Shown here in pieces: positions 32,692 to 45,833 of a stretch of DNA of 49,202 bases. The stretch spans positions 1-49,202 of the forward strand of contig NZ_JAKLJA010000044.1 in NCBI RefSeq assembly GCF_022213065.1, given 5' to 3'. Made by a program: the position numbers and the translations under genes. Source of the stretch: Paraburkholderia tagetis (GTDB lineage Bacteria; Pseudomonadota; Gammaproteobacteria; Burkholderiales; Burkholderiaceae). The notes below the pieces were generated by a model, which was given only the letters and a program-made list of their open reading frames with translations, searched no databases and had not been told where the DNA came from. Each line of letters opens with the position of its first letter. The stretch's first letter is position 1.

Positions 32692-33171
32692 ATGAGTATC
32701 GAAGGGGTCTTGAAGGAAGGGTTTGTCACCACCACGGCTGACAAACTGATCAACTGGACGCGCACTGGCTCGCTGTGGCCGATGACGTTCGGTCTTGCGT
32801 GTTGCGCGGTCGAGATGATGCACGCGGGCGCGGCCCGTTACGACCTCGACCGCTTCGGCGTGGTGTTCCGTCCGAGCCCGCGTCAGTCCGACGTGATGAT
32901 CGTTGCCGGCACGCTGTGCAACAAGATGGCGCCTGCGCTGCGCAAGGTCTACGACCAGATGGCCGAGCCGCGCTGGGTGATCTCGATGGGATCTTGCGCC
33001 AACGGCGGCGGCTACTACCACTATTCGTATTCGGTTGTGCGCGGGTGCGATCGCATCGTGCCGGTCGACGTCTATGTGCCGGGTTGCCCGCCGACAGCGG
33101 AAGCCCTCGTGTACGGGGTGATCCAGCTACAGGCGAAGATCCGACGTACCAGTACCATCGCCCGTCAATAA
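32692..33171 (+). CDS. nuoB: NADH-quinone oxidoreductase subunit B (N2 cluster)
   Basis: A 159-residue peripheral-arm subunit carrying the terminal 4Fe-4S cluster N2. The ligands are C37 and C38 in GLACCAVEMM, C102 in GSCANGGGYY and C132 in VPGCPPTAEAL, so the cluster is complete. ATG 32692 follows a GGAGTGGA box; the longer in-frame frame at 32647 is not needed. Confidence 0.97.
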   Translation: MSIEGVLKEGFVTTTADKLINWTRTGSLWPMTFGLACCAVEMMHAGAARYDLDRFGVVFRPSPRQSDVMIVAGTLCNKMAPALRKVYDQMAEPRWVISMGSCANGGGYYHYSYSVVRGCDRIVPVDVYVPGCPPTAEALVYGVIQLQAKIRRTSTIARQ

Positions 33172-33193
33172 AGGCCAAGCGCCTCCCCGGAAT

Positions 33194-33799
33194 ATGGCAA
33201 GCAAACTCGAGACCCTGAAAGCGAACCTCGAAGCGGCCCTTGGTGCGCGCGTCGTCAGCCTCACCGAAGCGCTCGGTGAGTTGACCTTGGTCATCAAATC
33301 AGCAGATTACCTCAGCGTGGCGCAGGAGCTTCGCGACAATCCGTCGCTTCGCTTCGAGCAGTTGGTTGACCTGTGTGGCGTCGACTATCAGACATACGGC
33401 GACGGCGCGTGGGAAGGTCAGCGCTTTGCGGCGGTGTCGCATCTGCTCTCCATCACGAACAACTGGCGTCTGCGCCTGCGCGTATTCGCGCCGGACGACG
33501 AGGTGCCCATCGTCTCCTCGCTCGTCGAGATCTGGAGTTCGGCCAACTGGTATGAGCGCGAGGCGTTCGACCTGTACGGCATCGTCTTCGAAGGTCACCC
33601 CGACTTGCGCCGCATCCTGACCGACTACGGTTTCATCGGCCACCCGTTCCGCAAGGACTTCCCGGTCTCCGGCTATGTCGAAATGCGTTACGACCCGGAT
33701 CAGAAGCGCGTGGTCTACCAGCCGGTCACGATCGAACCGCGCGAAATCACGCCGCGCGTGATCCGCGAGGATCGCTACGGTGGTCTGAGGAAACACTAA
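33194..33799 (+). CDS. nuoC: NADH-quinone oxidoreductase subunit C
   Basis: A 201-residue peripheral-arm subunit next to NuoD, without cofactors. It shows the 30-kDa-family signature WYEREAFDLYGIVFEGHPDLRRILTDYGF plus GHPFRKDFPVSGYVEMRYD. NuoC and NuoD are separate here, unlike the fused NuoCD of E. coli. The gap to nuoD is 9 bp. Confidence 0.97.
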   Translation: MASKLETLKANLEAALGARVVSLTEALGELTLVIKSADYLSVAQELRDNPSLRFEQLVDLCGVDYQTYGDGAWEGQRFAAVSHLLSITNNWRLRLRVFAPDDEVPIVSSLVEIWSSANWYEREAFDLYGIVFEGHPDLRRILTDYGFIGHPFRKDFPVSGYVEMRYDPDQKRVVYQPVTIEPREITPRVIREDRYGGLRKH

Positions 33800-33808
33800 G
33801 AGGGTCGC

Positions 33809-35062
33809 ATGTCAGAGATCAAGAACTACACGCTCAACTTCGGCCCGCAGCACCCGGCAGCGCACGGTGTGCTGCGCCTCGTGCTCGAGCTCGACGGCGA
33901 AGTGATCCAGCGCGCCGATCCGCACATCGGTCTGCTGCATCGTGCGACGGAAAAACTCGCCGAGAGCAAGACCTTCATCCAGTCGGTCCCGTACATGGAC
34001 CGTCTCGACTACGTGTCGATGATGGTCAACGAGCACGGCTATGTGCTCGCGATCGAAAAGCTGCTCGGCATCGAGGTGCCGATTCGCGCGAAGTACATCC
34101 GCGTGCTGTTCGATGAAATCACGCGCGTCCTCAATCACCTGATGTGGATTGGTTCGCACGGGCTCGACGTGGGCGCGATGGCGGTGTTCCTCTACGCGTT
34201 CCGCGAGCGTGAAGACCTGATGGACGTCTATGAGGCGGTCTCGGGCGCGCGCATGCACGCGGCGTACTATCGTCCGGGCGGCGTGTACCGTGATCTGCCC
34301 GACGCGATGCCGCAATTCAAGGCTTCGAAGATCCACAACGAAAAGGCGCTCGCCCGCATGAACGAGGCGCGCCAGGGTTCGGTGCTGGACTTCATCGACG
34401 ACTTCTTCACGCGCTTCCCCGGTTGTGTCGACGAGTATGAAACGCTCCTCACCGACAACCGCATCTGGAAGCAGCGTCTCGTGGGCATTGGCGTGGTGAG
34501 CCCCGAGCGCGCGATGCAATTGGGCCTGACCGGCGCGATGCTGCGTGGCTCGGGCATCGAGTGGGATCTGCGCAAGAAGCAGCCCTATGAGGTTTACGAC
34601 CAGCTGGATTTCGACATCCCCGTGGGCGTGAATGGCGACTGCTACGACCGCTATCTCGTGCGTGTCGAGGAAATGCGTCAATCGACTCGTATCGCGAAAC
34701 AGTGCATTGAGTGGCTGCGCAAGAATCCCGGCCCCGTGATGGTCGACAATCACAAGGTTGCGCCGCCGTCGCGAGTCAACATGAAGTCGAACATGGAAGA
34801 GCTGATTCACCACTTCAAGCTCTTCACCGAAGGCTTCCACGTACCGGAAGGCGAGGCCTACGCAGCCGTGGAGCATCCGAAGGGTGAATTCGGCATCTAC
34901 CTGGTGTCGGATGGCGCAAACAAGCCGTATCGTCTGAAGATCCGTGCGCCGGGTTATGCCCACCTGTCCGCGCTGGACGAAATGGCGCGCGGTCACATGA
35001 TTGCCGACGCGGTCACGATCATCGGTACGCAGGACATCGTGTTCGGTGAAATCGACCGCTAA
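33809..35062 (+). CDS. nuoD: NADH-quinone oxidoreductase subunit D
   Basis: The 417-residue 49-kDa-type subunit that forms the quinone pocket with NuoB. It has the N-terminal NFGPQHPAAHGVLRLVLELDGE with the conserved His near the quinone head-group, LHRATEKLAE and the C-terminal LKIRAPGYAHLSALDEMARGH block ending D-x-x-x-x-x-G-T-x-D-I-V-F-G-E-x-D-R. The ancestral hydrogenase cysteines are absent, as is normal for complex I. Confidence 0.97.
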   Translation: MSEIKNYTLNFGPQHPAAHGVLRLVLELDGEVIQRADPHIGLLHRATEKLAESKTFIQSVPYMDRLDYVSMMVNEHGYVLAIEKLLGIEVPIRAKYIRVLFDEITRVLNHLMWIGSHGLDVGAMAVFLYAFREREDLMDVYEAVSGARMHAAYYRPGGVYRDLPDAMPQFKASKIHNEKALARMNEARQGSVLDFIDDFFTRFPGCVDEYETLLTDNRIWKQRLVGIGVVSPERAMQLGLTGAMLRGSGIEWDLRKKQPYEVYDQLDFDIPVGVNGDCYDRYLVRVEEMRQSTRIAKQCIEWLRKNPGPVMVDNHKVAPPSRVNMKSNMEELIHHFKLFTEGFHVPEGEAYAAVEHPKGEFGIYLVSDGANKPYRLKIRAPGYAHLSALDEMARGHMIADAVTIIGTQDIVFGEIDR

Positions 35063-35215
35063 GCAGCAAACTGCCAGTACGCCCTGTCAAGAAGGGCGCA
35101 TGGCGAAATACCGGGAACGCCACGTCTGTCGCAGCGAGCAGGTACGCTTCACGCGCGGCAGGTGTTTGTCTGGCGGGAATTGAAACGGTAGGAATTGAAA
35201 GAGTCGTGTCTGAAA

Positions 35216-35697
35216 ATGATCTCAGCTGAAGGCCTGAAAGAAATCGATCGCGCGTTGACGAAGTATCCCGCCGATCAGAAGCAGTCCGCCGTGATGGCGG
35301 CTTTGGCCGTTGCTCAAGAAGAGCATCGTTGGCTGTCGCCCGAACTCATGCAGTTCGTGGCCGACTACCTCGGCATGCCGCCTGTCGCGGTCCAGGAAGT
35401 CGCCACCTTCTACACGATGTTCGAGACCAGGCCGGTCGGCAAGCACAAGATCACGCTCTGCACGAATCTGCCGTGCCAGCTCGGCCCGGATGGCGGTGCG
35501 GAAAGCACGGCCGACTATCTGAAGCAGAAGCTCGGAATCGACTTCGGCGAAACCACGCCCGATGGCAAGTTCACCTTGAAAGAAGGTGAGTGCATGGGCG
35601 CGTGCGGCGATGCGCCGGTGCTGCTCGTGAACAACCACCGCATGTGCAGCTTCATGAGCCGCGAGAAGGTCGACCAGCTGCTCGAGGAGCTTTCGAA

Positions 35698-35701
<4 letters not shown>
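35216..35701 (+). CDS. nuoE: NADH-quinone oxidoreductase subunit E (N1a cluster)
   Basis: A 161-residue 24-kDa-type subunit with a thioredoxin-like domain and the 2Fe-2S cluster N1a. The ligands are C82 and C87 (LCTNLPCQLG) and C126 and C130 (CMGACGDAP). ATG 35216 is chosen by family N-terminus; TTG 35195 would add seven residues, but its ribosome-binding site is too close. The end overlaps the nuoF start as ATGA. The 153-bp gap before it shows no gene. Confidence 0.95.
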
Positions 35702-37026
<1,325 letters not shown>

Positions 37027-37132
37027 AGGGCGAGTTGAGGGTAACGGCGTGTTGGGCGCGAACCGCGTGGCGGAACGCAACGGGGTAGACCGCTGTGAGT
37101 GAGCGGTAACAGGTTAGGGACGATTAACCATC

Positions 37133-39466
37133 ATGGTTGAACTTGAAATAGACGGCAAGAAGGTGCAGGTGCCCGAGGGCAGCATGGTGATCCAGGCTGC
37201 GCAACGGGTCGACACGTACATTCCGCACTTCTGCTATCACAAGAAGCTCTCCATCGCGGCCAACTGCCGGATGTGTCTCGTCGATGTCGAGAAGATGCCG
37301 AAGGCGGTGCCCGCATGCGCGACGCCGGTGTCGCAAGGCATGATCGTGCGCACGATGTCGGACAAGGCCGTGCAGGGTCAGCAAGCCGTGATGGAATTCC
37401 TGCTGATCAACCACCCGCTCGATTGCCCGATCTGTGATCAGGGTGGCGAATGCCAGCTTCAGGATCTGGCGGTCGGCTATGGCAAGTCCGCTTCGCGCTA
37501 CAGCGAAGAAAAGCGCGTCGTGTTCCACAAGAACGTCGGTCCGCTCATCTCGATGGAAGAGATGACGCGTTGCATCCACTGCACGCGCTGTGTGCGCTTT
37601 GGCGAGGAAATCGCCGGTGTGATGGAGCTCGGCATGCTGGGGCGTAGCATGCATGCCGAAATCAGCACCTTCGTCGGCAAGACGGTGGACTCGGAGCTCT
37701 CGGGCAACATGATCGACCTGTGCCCGGTCGGCGCGCTCACGAGCAAGCCGTTCCGCTTCTCCGCGCGGACGTGGGAGCTGTCGCGCCGCAAGTCGGTGAG
37801 CCCGCACGACTCGACGGGTGCCAACCTCGTCGTGCAGGTGAAGAACAACCGCGTGATGCGCGTGCTGCCGTTCGAGAACGAAGCCGTCAACGAGTGCTGG
37901 ATCTCGGACAAGGACCGCTTCTCGTATGAAGGCCTGAACGCCGAAGACCGCCTCACGCGTCCGATGATCAAGCAGGGTGGCCAGTGGGTCGAGACCGACT
38001 GGCAGACCGCGCTCGAATACGTGGTGAAGGGCATCAAGGGCATCAGCGACGAGCACGGCGAGAACCAGCTCGCGCTGCTCGCGAGCCCGCACAGCACGAC
38101 CGAGGAACTCTATCTCGCGAAGCAGTTCGCGGACGCGATCGGCACGCCGAACGTCGACTTCCGCCTGCGCCAGAGCGACTTCTCGGCGCCGCTCGAAGGC
38201 ACGCCTTGGCTCGGTGCCAAGATTGCCGATCTTTCGTATGCCGACTCGGCGTTCGTGATCGGCTCGTTCCTGCGCCGCGACCATGCGCTGTTCGCCGCGC
38301 GTCTGCGCCAGGCAGCGAAGGGTGGCGCGAAAGTCTCGTTCCTGCAGGCCTCGGCCGACGGCTCGCTGATTCCGGGCGCGCAGCGCATCGTCGCAGCGCC
38401 TTCGGCATGGCTCGACGAGCTTGCTTCGATTGCCGCCGCTGCGGCCGAGGCGAAGGGTGTCGCGCTGCCCGAAGGTTTTGCCGGTGCGCAGGCCAACGAC
38501 GCCGCGAAGCTGGTTGCCGCGTCGCTCGCGAATGGTGAGCGCCGCTTCGTGCTGCTCGGCAACGCCGCCGTCCAGCATCCGGAATTCTCGCGCCTGCACG
38601 CCGCCGCGCAGTTCATCGCCGAAACGACGGGCGCAACGCTCGGCTTCCTCACCGAAGCCACCAACACGGTTGGCGCGCACCTCGTTGGCGCGCTGCCGGG
38701 GCAAGGCGGCCTGAATGCTCGCGAAGTGTTCGAGCAGCCGCGCAAGGGCTATCTGCTGTTCAATTTCGAACCCGAGTTCGACACGGCCAACCCGGCCGCC
38801 GCGCGCGCCGCGCTCGCGCAGGCCGAGATGGTCGCCGTGTTCTCGCCGTTCAAGACGGGTCTCGACTACGCCGATGTGCTGCTGCCCATCGCGCCGTTCA
38901 CGGAGACCTCGGGTACGTTCGTCAACGCCGAAGGCACGGTTCAGGTATTCAACGGCGTCGTGCGCCCGCTCGGCGATACGCGTCCGGCCTGGAAGGTGCT
39001 GCGCGTGCTCGGCACGCTGCTCGGCGCGCAAGGCTTCGAATACGAGACGTCGGAAGACGTGCGCCGCAAGGCGCTCGGCGACGGCAGCTTCGAAGCGCGT
39101 CTGTCGAACAAGGCCGCGGCTCAGGTGGCGCGCGGCAGCCTCGCGAAGGCTGCCACTGGCCGCTTCGAGCGCATCTCCGATGTGCCCATCTATCGCGCCG
39201 ATCAACTCGTGCGTCGCGGCGAAGCGCTGCAGCTCACGATGGCGGCCCGCGTGGCGAACACCATCGGCCTGCCGGCTGCGCTCTTCGACCAGCTTGGCTT
39301 GAAGGAAGGCGATGCCGTGCGCGTGCGCCAGGGCGAGCTCTCGGTGACCGCGCCAGCGACGTGCGATGCGAATCTTGCGCCGACGGCGGTGCGCGTGTCG
39401 GCGGCAACGCCGGCCGCCGCGCAGCTCGGCAGCCTGTTCGGTGAACTGCTGGTGGAGAAGGCGTAA
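37133..39466 (+). CDS. nuoG: NADH-quinone oxidoreductase subunit G
   Basis: The 777-residue 75-kDa-type subunit. Three clusters are intact: 2Fe-2S N1b (C34, C45, C48, C62), 4Fe-4S N5 with its single His (H94, C98, C101, C107) and 4Fe-4S N4 (C147, C150, C153, C197). A molybdopterin-oxidoreductase-like domain follows without a cofactor site. It is shorter than the 908-residue E. coli protein and appears to lack the extra N7 cluster motif. ATG 37133 lies 106 bp after nuoF; the gap contains no gene. Confidence 0.97.
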   Translation: MVELEIDGKKVQVPEGSMVIQAAQRVDTYIPHFCYHKKLSIAANCRMCLVDVEKMPKAVPACATPVSQGMIVRTMSDKAVQGQQAVMEFLLINHPLDCPICDQGGECQLQDLAVGYGKSASRYSEEKRVVFHKNVGPLISMEEMTRCIHCTRCVRFGEEIAGVMELGMLGRSMHAEISTFVGKTVDSELSGNMIDLCPVGALTSKPFRFSARTWELSRRKSVSPHDSTGANLVVQVKNNRVMRVLPFENEAVNECWISDKDRFSYEGLNAEDRLTRPMIKQGGQWVETDWQTALEYVVKGIKGISDEHGENQLALLASPHSTTEELYLAKQFADAIGTPNVDFRLRQSDFSAPLEGTPWLGAKIADLSYADSAFVIGSFLRRDHALFAARLRQAAKGGAKVSFLQASADGSLIPGAQRIVAAPSAWLDELASIAAAAAEAKGVALPEGFAGAQANDAAKLVAASLANGERRFVLLGNAAVQHPEFSRLHAAAQFIAETTGATLGFLTEATNTVGAHLVGALPGQGGLNAREVFEQPRKGYLLFNFEPEFDTANPAAARAALAQAEMVAVFSPFKTGLDYADVLLPIAPFTETSGTFVNAEGTVQVFNGVVRPLGDTRPAWKVLRVLGTLLGAQGFEYETSEDVRRKALGDGSFEARLSNKAAAQVARGSLAKAATGRFERISDVPIYRADQLVRRGEALQLTMAARVANTIGLPAALFDQLGLKEGDAVRVRQGELSVTAPATCDANLAPTAVRVSAATPAAAQLGSLFGELLVEKA

Positions 39467-40531
39467 ATGAGCTTGTTCGATACGATCAATGCAGGCGGCA
39501 GCCAGCTGCTCGGCGTGGCATGGCCCACTGTCTGGGCACTGGTGCGCATTCTCGTCGTCGCGGTGGTGATTCTGCTGTGCGTGGCATACCTGATTCTGTG
39601 GGAGCGCAAGCTGATCGGCTGGATGCACGTGCGTCTCGGCCCGAACCGCGTGGGCCCGGCAGGCCTGTTGCAGCCGATCGCCGACGTGCTGAAGCTGCTG
39701 CTCAAGGAAGTCATTCAGCCGGCGCAGGCGAGCCGCTGGACCTATATGGTCGCGCCGATCATGGTGGTGGTGCCAGCCTTCGCGGTCTGGGCGGTGATTC
39801 CGTTCCAGGCGGGCGCAGTGCTGGGCGACATCAACGCGGGTCTGCTCTACGTGATGGCGATCTCGTCGTTCGGCGTCTACGGTGTGATTCTCGCGGGCTG
39901 GGCCTCGAACTCGAAGTACGCGTTCCTCGGCGCGATGCGCGCCGCGGCGCAGATGGTCTCGTATGAAATCGCGATGGGCTTCGCGCTTGTCGTGGTGCTG
40001 ATGGTGTCGGGCAGCCTGAATCTCTCGGAGATCGTCCAGGGCCAGATGCGCGGCATGTTCGCGAGCTGGGGCATCACGTTCCTCTCGTGGAACTGGCTGC
40101 CGCTCCTGCCGATGTTCGTCGTCTACTTCATCTCGGGCATTGCGGAAACGAACCGTCACCCGTTCGACGTGGTGGAAGGGGAGTCGGAAATCGTCGCCGG
40201 TCACATGATCGAGTACTCGGGCATGGGCTTCGCGCTCTTCTTCCTCGCCGAGTACATCAACATGATCGCGATTTCGGCGCTCTGTTCGGTGCTGTTTCTC
40301 GGTGGCTGGAGCGCGCCGTTCGGCTTCCTCGATTTCATCCCGGGTGTGTTCTGGCTGGTGCTGAAGGTTTTCTTCCTCCTGTCGGTGTTCATCTGGGCGC
40401 GCGCGACGTTCCCGCGCTACCGCTATGACCAGATCATGCGTCTTGGCTGGAAGGTGTTCATTCCGGTGTGCGTGGTGTGGCTGATTGTGATCGGCTTCTG
40501 GTATATGTCGCCGCTGAGCATCTGGAAATAA
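39467..40531 (+). CDS. nuoH: NADH-quinone oxidoreductase subunit H
   Basis: A 354-residue membrane subunit with about eight helices that joins the peripheral and membrane arms and forms part of the quinone channel. The family blocks are ERKLIGWMHVRLGPNRVGPAG, SYEIAMGFALV and AETNRHPFDVVEGESEIVAGH, the last carrying the conserved acidic residues of the E-channel. The start follows the nuoG stop directly with no gap. Confidence 0.97.
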   Translation: MSLFDTINAGGSQLLGVAWPTVWALVRILVVAVVILLCVAYLILWERKLIGWMHVRLGPNRVGPAGLLQPIADVLKLLLKEVIQPAQASRWTYMVAPIMVVVPAFAVWAVIPFQAGAVLGDINAGLLYVMAISSFGVYGVILAGWASNSKYAFLGAMRAAAQMVSYEIAMGFALVVVLMVSGSLNLSEIVQGQMRGMFASWGITFLSWNWLPLLPMFVVYFISGIAETNRHPFDVVEGESEIVAGHMIEYSGMGFALFFLAEYINMIAISALCSVLFLGGWSAPFGFLDFIPGVFWLVLKVFFLLSVFIWARATFPRYRYDQIMRLGWKVFIPVCVVWLIVIGFWYMSPLSIWK

Positions 40532-40543
40532 GGGGGCGACGAA

Positions 40544-41032
40544 ATGACCGCTATCCAAAACTTCTTCAAGACGTTTTTCCTGACTGAGCTGCTCAAGGGG
40601 CTCGCGCTGACGGGGCGTTACACCTTCAAGCGCAAGTTCACGGTGCAGTTCCCGGAAGAGAAAACGCCGATCTCGCCGCGCTTTCGTGGCCTGCACGCGC
40701 TGCGCCGCTATGAAAATGGCGAAGAGCGCTGCATCGCGTGCAAGCTGTGCGAGGCCGTGTGTCCCGCGCTCGCAATCACGATCGAGTCGGAAGTGCGCGA
40801 AGACAATACGCGCCGCACGACGCGCTACGACATCGACCTGACCAAGTGCATCTTCTGCGGTTTCTGCGAAGAGAGCTGCCCGGTCGACTCGATCGTCGAG
40901 ACGCACATTCTCGAGTATCACGGCGAGAAGCGCGGCGATCTGTATTTCACGAAGGACATGCTGCTGGCAGTCGGCGACCGCTACGAAGCGCAAATCGCGG
41001 CGAACAAGGCAGCAGATGCACCGTACCGTTGA
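40544..41032 (+). CDS. nuoI: NADH-quinone oxidoreductase subunit I (N6a and N6b clusters)
   Basis: A 162-residue ferredoxin-like subunit with two 4Fe-4S clusters. The motifs are C63-x2-C66-x2-C69-x3-C73 (CIACKLCEAVCP) and C102-x2-C105-x2-C108-x3-C112 (CIFCGFCEESCP), both complete. The N-terminal helix (FFKTFFLTELLKGLALT) anchors it to the membrane arm. Confidence 0.97.
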   Translation: MTAIQNFFKTFFLTELLKGLALTGRYTFKRKFTVQFPEEKTPISPRFRGLHALRRYENGEERCIACKLCEAVCPALAITIESEVREDNTRRTTRYDIDLTKCIFCGFCEESCPVDSIVETHILEYHGEKRGDLYFTKDMLLAVGDRYEAQIAANKAADAPYR

Positions 41033-41206
41033 TCTTCAGTTTGACGCTGTATCGGCCCGCGGTTCGGGCTGGCTGCGGGGAACGCGTGTGCCTGAAAACG
41101 CCGCGAAGCCGCAGTCCGGGAACCGCGGCGCGACGCTCCCTGGTCTGGCCGCCAGTCTGCGCCGCGCAATCCGCCTCACGATGGCCTCAACGATGAACCA
41201 GTAATC

Positions 41207-41902
41207 ATGGAATTCACGACCGTCCTGTTCTACATCTTCGCGCTGCTGCTCACGCTATCAGGGCTGAAGGTGATCACCTCGCGCAATCCTGTCTCGTCCG
41301 CGCTCTTCCTCGTGCTCGCGTTCTTCAACGCGGCTGCGGTGTGGATGCTGCTCGAGGCCGAATTCCTCGCGATCCTGCTGGTGCTCGTCTACGTGGGCGC
41401 GGTGATGGTGCTGTTCCTGTTCGTGGTGATGATGCTGGACATCAACATCGACGTGCTGAGCCGCGACTTCAAGCGCTTCGTGCCGGTAGCGACCATCGTG
41501 GGCGCGATCATTGTGATCGAGACCGCGCTGATCCTGTGGCACGGCTACGGCGCGACCACCTCGCCGGTGCCGGATACCTCGGCTGCGGCCGCCGCGTCGG
41601 TGTCGAATACGCACCTGATCGGCAAGATCATCTATACCGACTACATCTTCGCATTCGAAATTGCCGGCCTCGTGCTGCTCGTGGCGATCGTCGCGGCCGT
41701 TTCGCTGACGGTGCGCGAGCCCAAGAACGCCAAGCGCCAGAACATTTCGAAGCAGGTCAGCGTGCGTCGCCAGGACCGCGTGCGCCTGGTGAAGATGCCG
41801 GCCGTCAAGGAACTGCCCGAAGTGGCCGAAACCGACCAGGCTGCTGCGGTTGCGACTGGCGTGGCGGCACCAGTGCCGTCTGGCTCCGGCACCAAGAGCT
41901 AA
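41207..41902 (+). CDS. nuoJ: NADH-quinone oxidoreductase subunit J
   Basis: A 231-residue membrane subunit with five helices; LVYVGAVMVLFLFVVMMLDI is the conserved third helix that carries the pi-bulge tyrosine. A charged, then Ala/Pro/Ser-rich tail of about 60 residues (from about 170) extends beyond the usual NuoJ end. A 174-bp gap before it, the largest in the operon, holds no convincing gene. Confidence 0.95.
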   Translation: MEFTTVLFYIFALLLTLSGLKVITSRNPVSSALFLVLAFFNAAAVWMLLEAEFLAILLVLVYVGAVMVLFLFVVMMLDINIDVLSRDFKRFVPVATIVGAIIVIETALILWHGYGATTSPVPDTSAAAAASVSNTHLIGKIIYTDYIFAFEIAGLVLLVAIVAAVSLTVREPKNAKRQNISKQVSVRRQDRVRLVKMPAVKELPEVAETDQAAAVATGVAAPVPSGSGTKS

Positions 41903-41919
41903 GCGTAGAGGAGAGCAAC

Positions 41920-42225
41920 TTGATAACTCTGGCCCATTACCTCGTCCTCGGCGCGATCCTCTTTGCGATCTCGATCGTTGGCATTTTTCTCAATCGGCGC
42001 AACGTCATCATCATCTTGATGGCGATCGAGCTGATGTTGTTGGCGGTGAACACGAATTTCGTCGCGTTCTCGCATTATCTCGGTGACGTTCACGGACAGA
42101 TTTTCGTGTTCTTCGTGCTAACTGTAGCGGCCGCGGAAGCCGCGATTGGTCTGGCTATTCTTGTGACCTTGTTCCGCAGCCTCGACACGATCAATGTCGA
42201 GGACCTCGATCAGCTCAAAGGCTAA
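41920..42225 (+). CDS. nuoK: NADH-quinone oxidoreductase subunit K
   Basis: A 101-residue subunit with three helices and the two conserved membrane glutamates in LMAIELMLLAVN and VAAAEAAIGLAI. The start is TTG (41920), preceded by AGAGGAGA; with it the length is exactly that of the family. The gap is 17 bp from nuoJ and 12 bp to nuoL. Confidence 0.96.
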   Translation: MITLAHYLVLGAILFAISIVGIFLNRRNVIIILMAIELMLLAVNTNFVAFSHYLGDVHGQIFVFFVLTVAAAEAAIGLAILVTLFRSLDTINVEDLDQLKG

Positions 42226-42237
42226 GGCAGGCTGTAT

Positions 42238-44289
<2,052 letters not shown>

Positions 44290-44309
44290 GAAGGCGAGGA
44301 AAAAAACGC

Positions 44310-45809
44310 ATGCACGCAACTCCGATTCTCAGTATTGCGATCTGGATGCCGATCGTTTTCGGCATCATCGTTCTTGTAGTGGGTTCCTTTCGGAGCTCGA
44401 GCGCGGACCGCTGGATCGCGCTCATCGGTTCGGTGCTTAGTTTCCTCGTCACCCTTCCGCTCGTTTCGGGTTTCGACACGACCACGGCTGCGCTCCAGTT
44501 CGAGGAGAAGTCGGTCTGGATCGAGCGGTTCAATATTGCGTATCACCTGGGCGTCGACGGCATTTCGTTGTGGCTCGTGGTGCTCACTGCGCTCATCACG
44601 GTAATCGTCGTGATCGCGGGCTGGCAGGTGATCCAGAAGAACGTTGCGCAGTATTACGCGGCGTTCCTTATCCTGTCGGGCCTGATGGTAGGCGTCTTTT
44701 GCGCCGCCGACGGCCTGCTGTTCTACGTGTTCTTCGAGGCCACGCTCATCCCGATGTACATCATCATCGGCGTGTGGGGCGGCCCGAACCGCGTGTACGC
44801 GGCATTCAAGTTCTTTCTCTATACGCTGGCCGGCTCGCTGCTGATGCTGATCGCGTTGCTGTACCTCTACCGCGTGACGGGTACTTTCGACCTCGCCACC
44901 TGGCAGGACGCCAAGCTGGCGATGACGCCGCAGATTTTGCTGTTTATCGCGTTCTTCTTCGCGTTCGCGGTCAAGGTGCCGATGTGGCCGGTCCACACGT
45001 GGTTGCCGGATGCCCACGTCGAAGCGCCCACGGGCGGCTCGGTGGTGCTGGCGGCCATCATGCTCAAGCTCGGCGCGTACGGTTTCCTGCGTTTCTCGCT
45101 GCCGGTCACGCCGGACGCGAGTCACTATCTGGCGCCGGTCATCATTACGCTGTCGCTGATCGCCGTGATCTACATCGGTCTTGTGGCGATCGTGCAGTCG
45201 GACATGAAGAAGCTGGTCGCGTACTCGTCGATTGCTCACATGGGCTTCGTCACGCTGGGCTTCTTTATGTTCGGTCCGTCCAGCCAGTTGGCGGTGGAAG
45301 GCGCGATCGTCCAAATGATCTCGCACGGCTTCGTCTCGGGCGCCATGTTCCTTTGCATCGGCGTGCTGTATGACCGCATGCACACGCGCGACATCGCCGA
45401 TTACGGCGGCGTCGTCAACACGATGCCGAAGTTCGCGGCGCTGGCCATGCTGTTCGCGATGGCCAACTGCGGCCTGCCGGGCACCTCGGGATTCGTCGGC
45501 GAATTCATGGTGATTCTGGCGGCGGTGAAGTTCAACTTCTGGATCGCTTTCGGGGCGGCGTTCACGCTGATCCTGGGCGCGGCCTATACGTTGTGGTTGT
45601 ACAAGCGGGTGTACTTCGGCGCTGTCGCGAACGACCACGTTCGCGAGTTGAAGGACATCAGCTGCCGCGAATACTTCATCCTTGGGGTACTCGCGCTGCT
45701 CACGCTTTTCATGGGCGTCTACCCGAAGCCCTTTACCGATGTGATGCACGTTTCCGTGGAAAACCTCCTCTCCCACGTCGCAGTGTCGAAGCTGCCGCTG
45801 TCACAGTAA
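44310..45809 (+). CDS. nuoM: NADH-quinone oxidoreductase subunit M
   Basis: A 499-residue antiporter-like subunit with about 14 helices. It has FFEATLIPMYIIIGVWGG, VPMWPVHTWLPDAHVEAPTGGS and SDMKKLVAYSSIAHMGFV, which carry the conserved Glu and Lys of the proton channel. ATG 44310 follows an AGGAAA run. The gap to nuoN is 24 bp. Confidence 0.97.
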   Translation: MHATPILSIAIWMPIVFGIIVLVVGSFRSSSADRWIALIGSVLSFLVTLPLVSGFDTTTAALQFEEKSVWIERFNIAYHLGVDGISLWLVVLTALITVIVVIAGWQVIQKNVAQYYAAFLILSGLMVGVFCAADGLLFYVFFEATLIPMYIIIGVWGGPNRVYAAFKFFLYTLAGSLLMLIALLYLYRVTGTFDLATWQDAKLAMTPQILLFIAFFFAFAVKVPMWPVHTWLPDAHVEAPTGGSVVLAAIMLKLGAYGFLRFSLPVTPDASHYLAPVIITLSLIAVIYIGLVAIVQSDMKKLVAYSSIAHMGFVTLGFFMFGPSSQLAVEGAIVQMISHGFVSGAMFLCIGVLYDRMHTRDIADYGGVVNTMPKFAALAMLFAMANCGLPGTSGFVGEFMVILAAVKFNFWIAFGAAFTLILGAAYTLWLYKRVYFGAVANDHVRELKDISCREYFILGVLALLTLFMGVYPKPFTDVMHVSVENLLSHVAVSKLPLSQ

Positions 45810-45833
45810 TACCGAGCGGAGGACTAAAAGATC

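Noticed and set aside
35206..35229. GTG mini-ORF before nuoE with a nearby AGGA
   Set aside because: Only seven codons and out of frame with nuoE; chance is sufficient.
37124..40993. 1289-codon open frame on the minus strand
   Set aside because: It is antisense to nuoG, nuoH and nuoI, which have full family motifs. The translation is rich in Arg, His, Glu and Gln without domains; long antisense frames are common in high-GC codon usage.
41016..41204. 62-codon frame bridging nuoI and nuoJ
   Set aside because: No homology recognised, it overlaps the nuoI end in another frame, and its composition is unremarkable.
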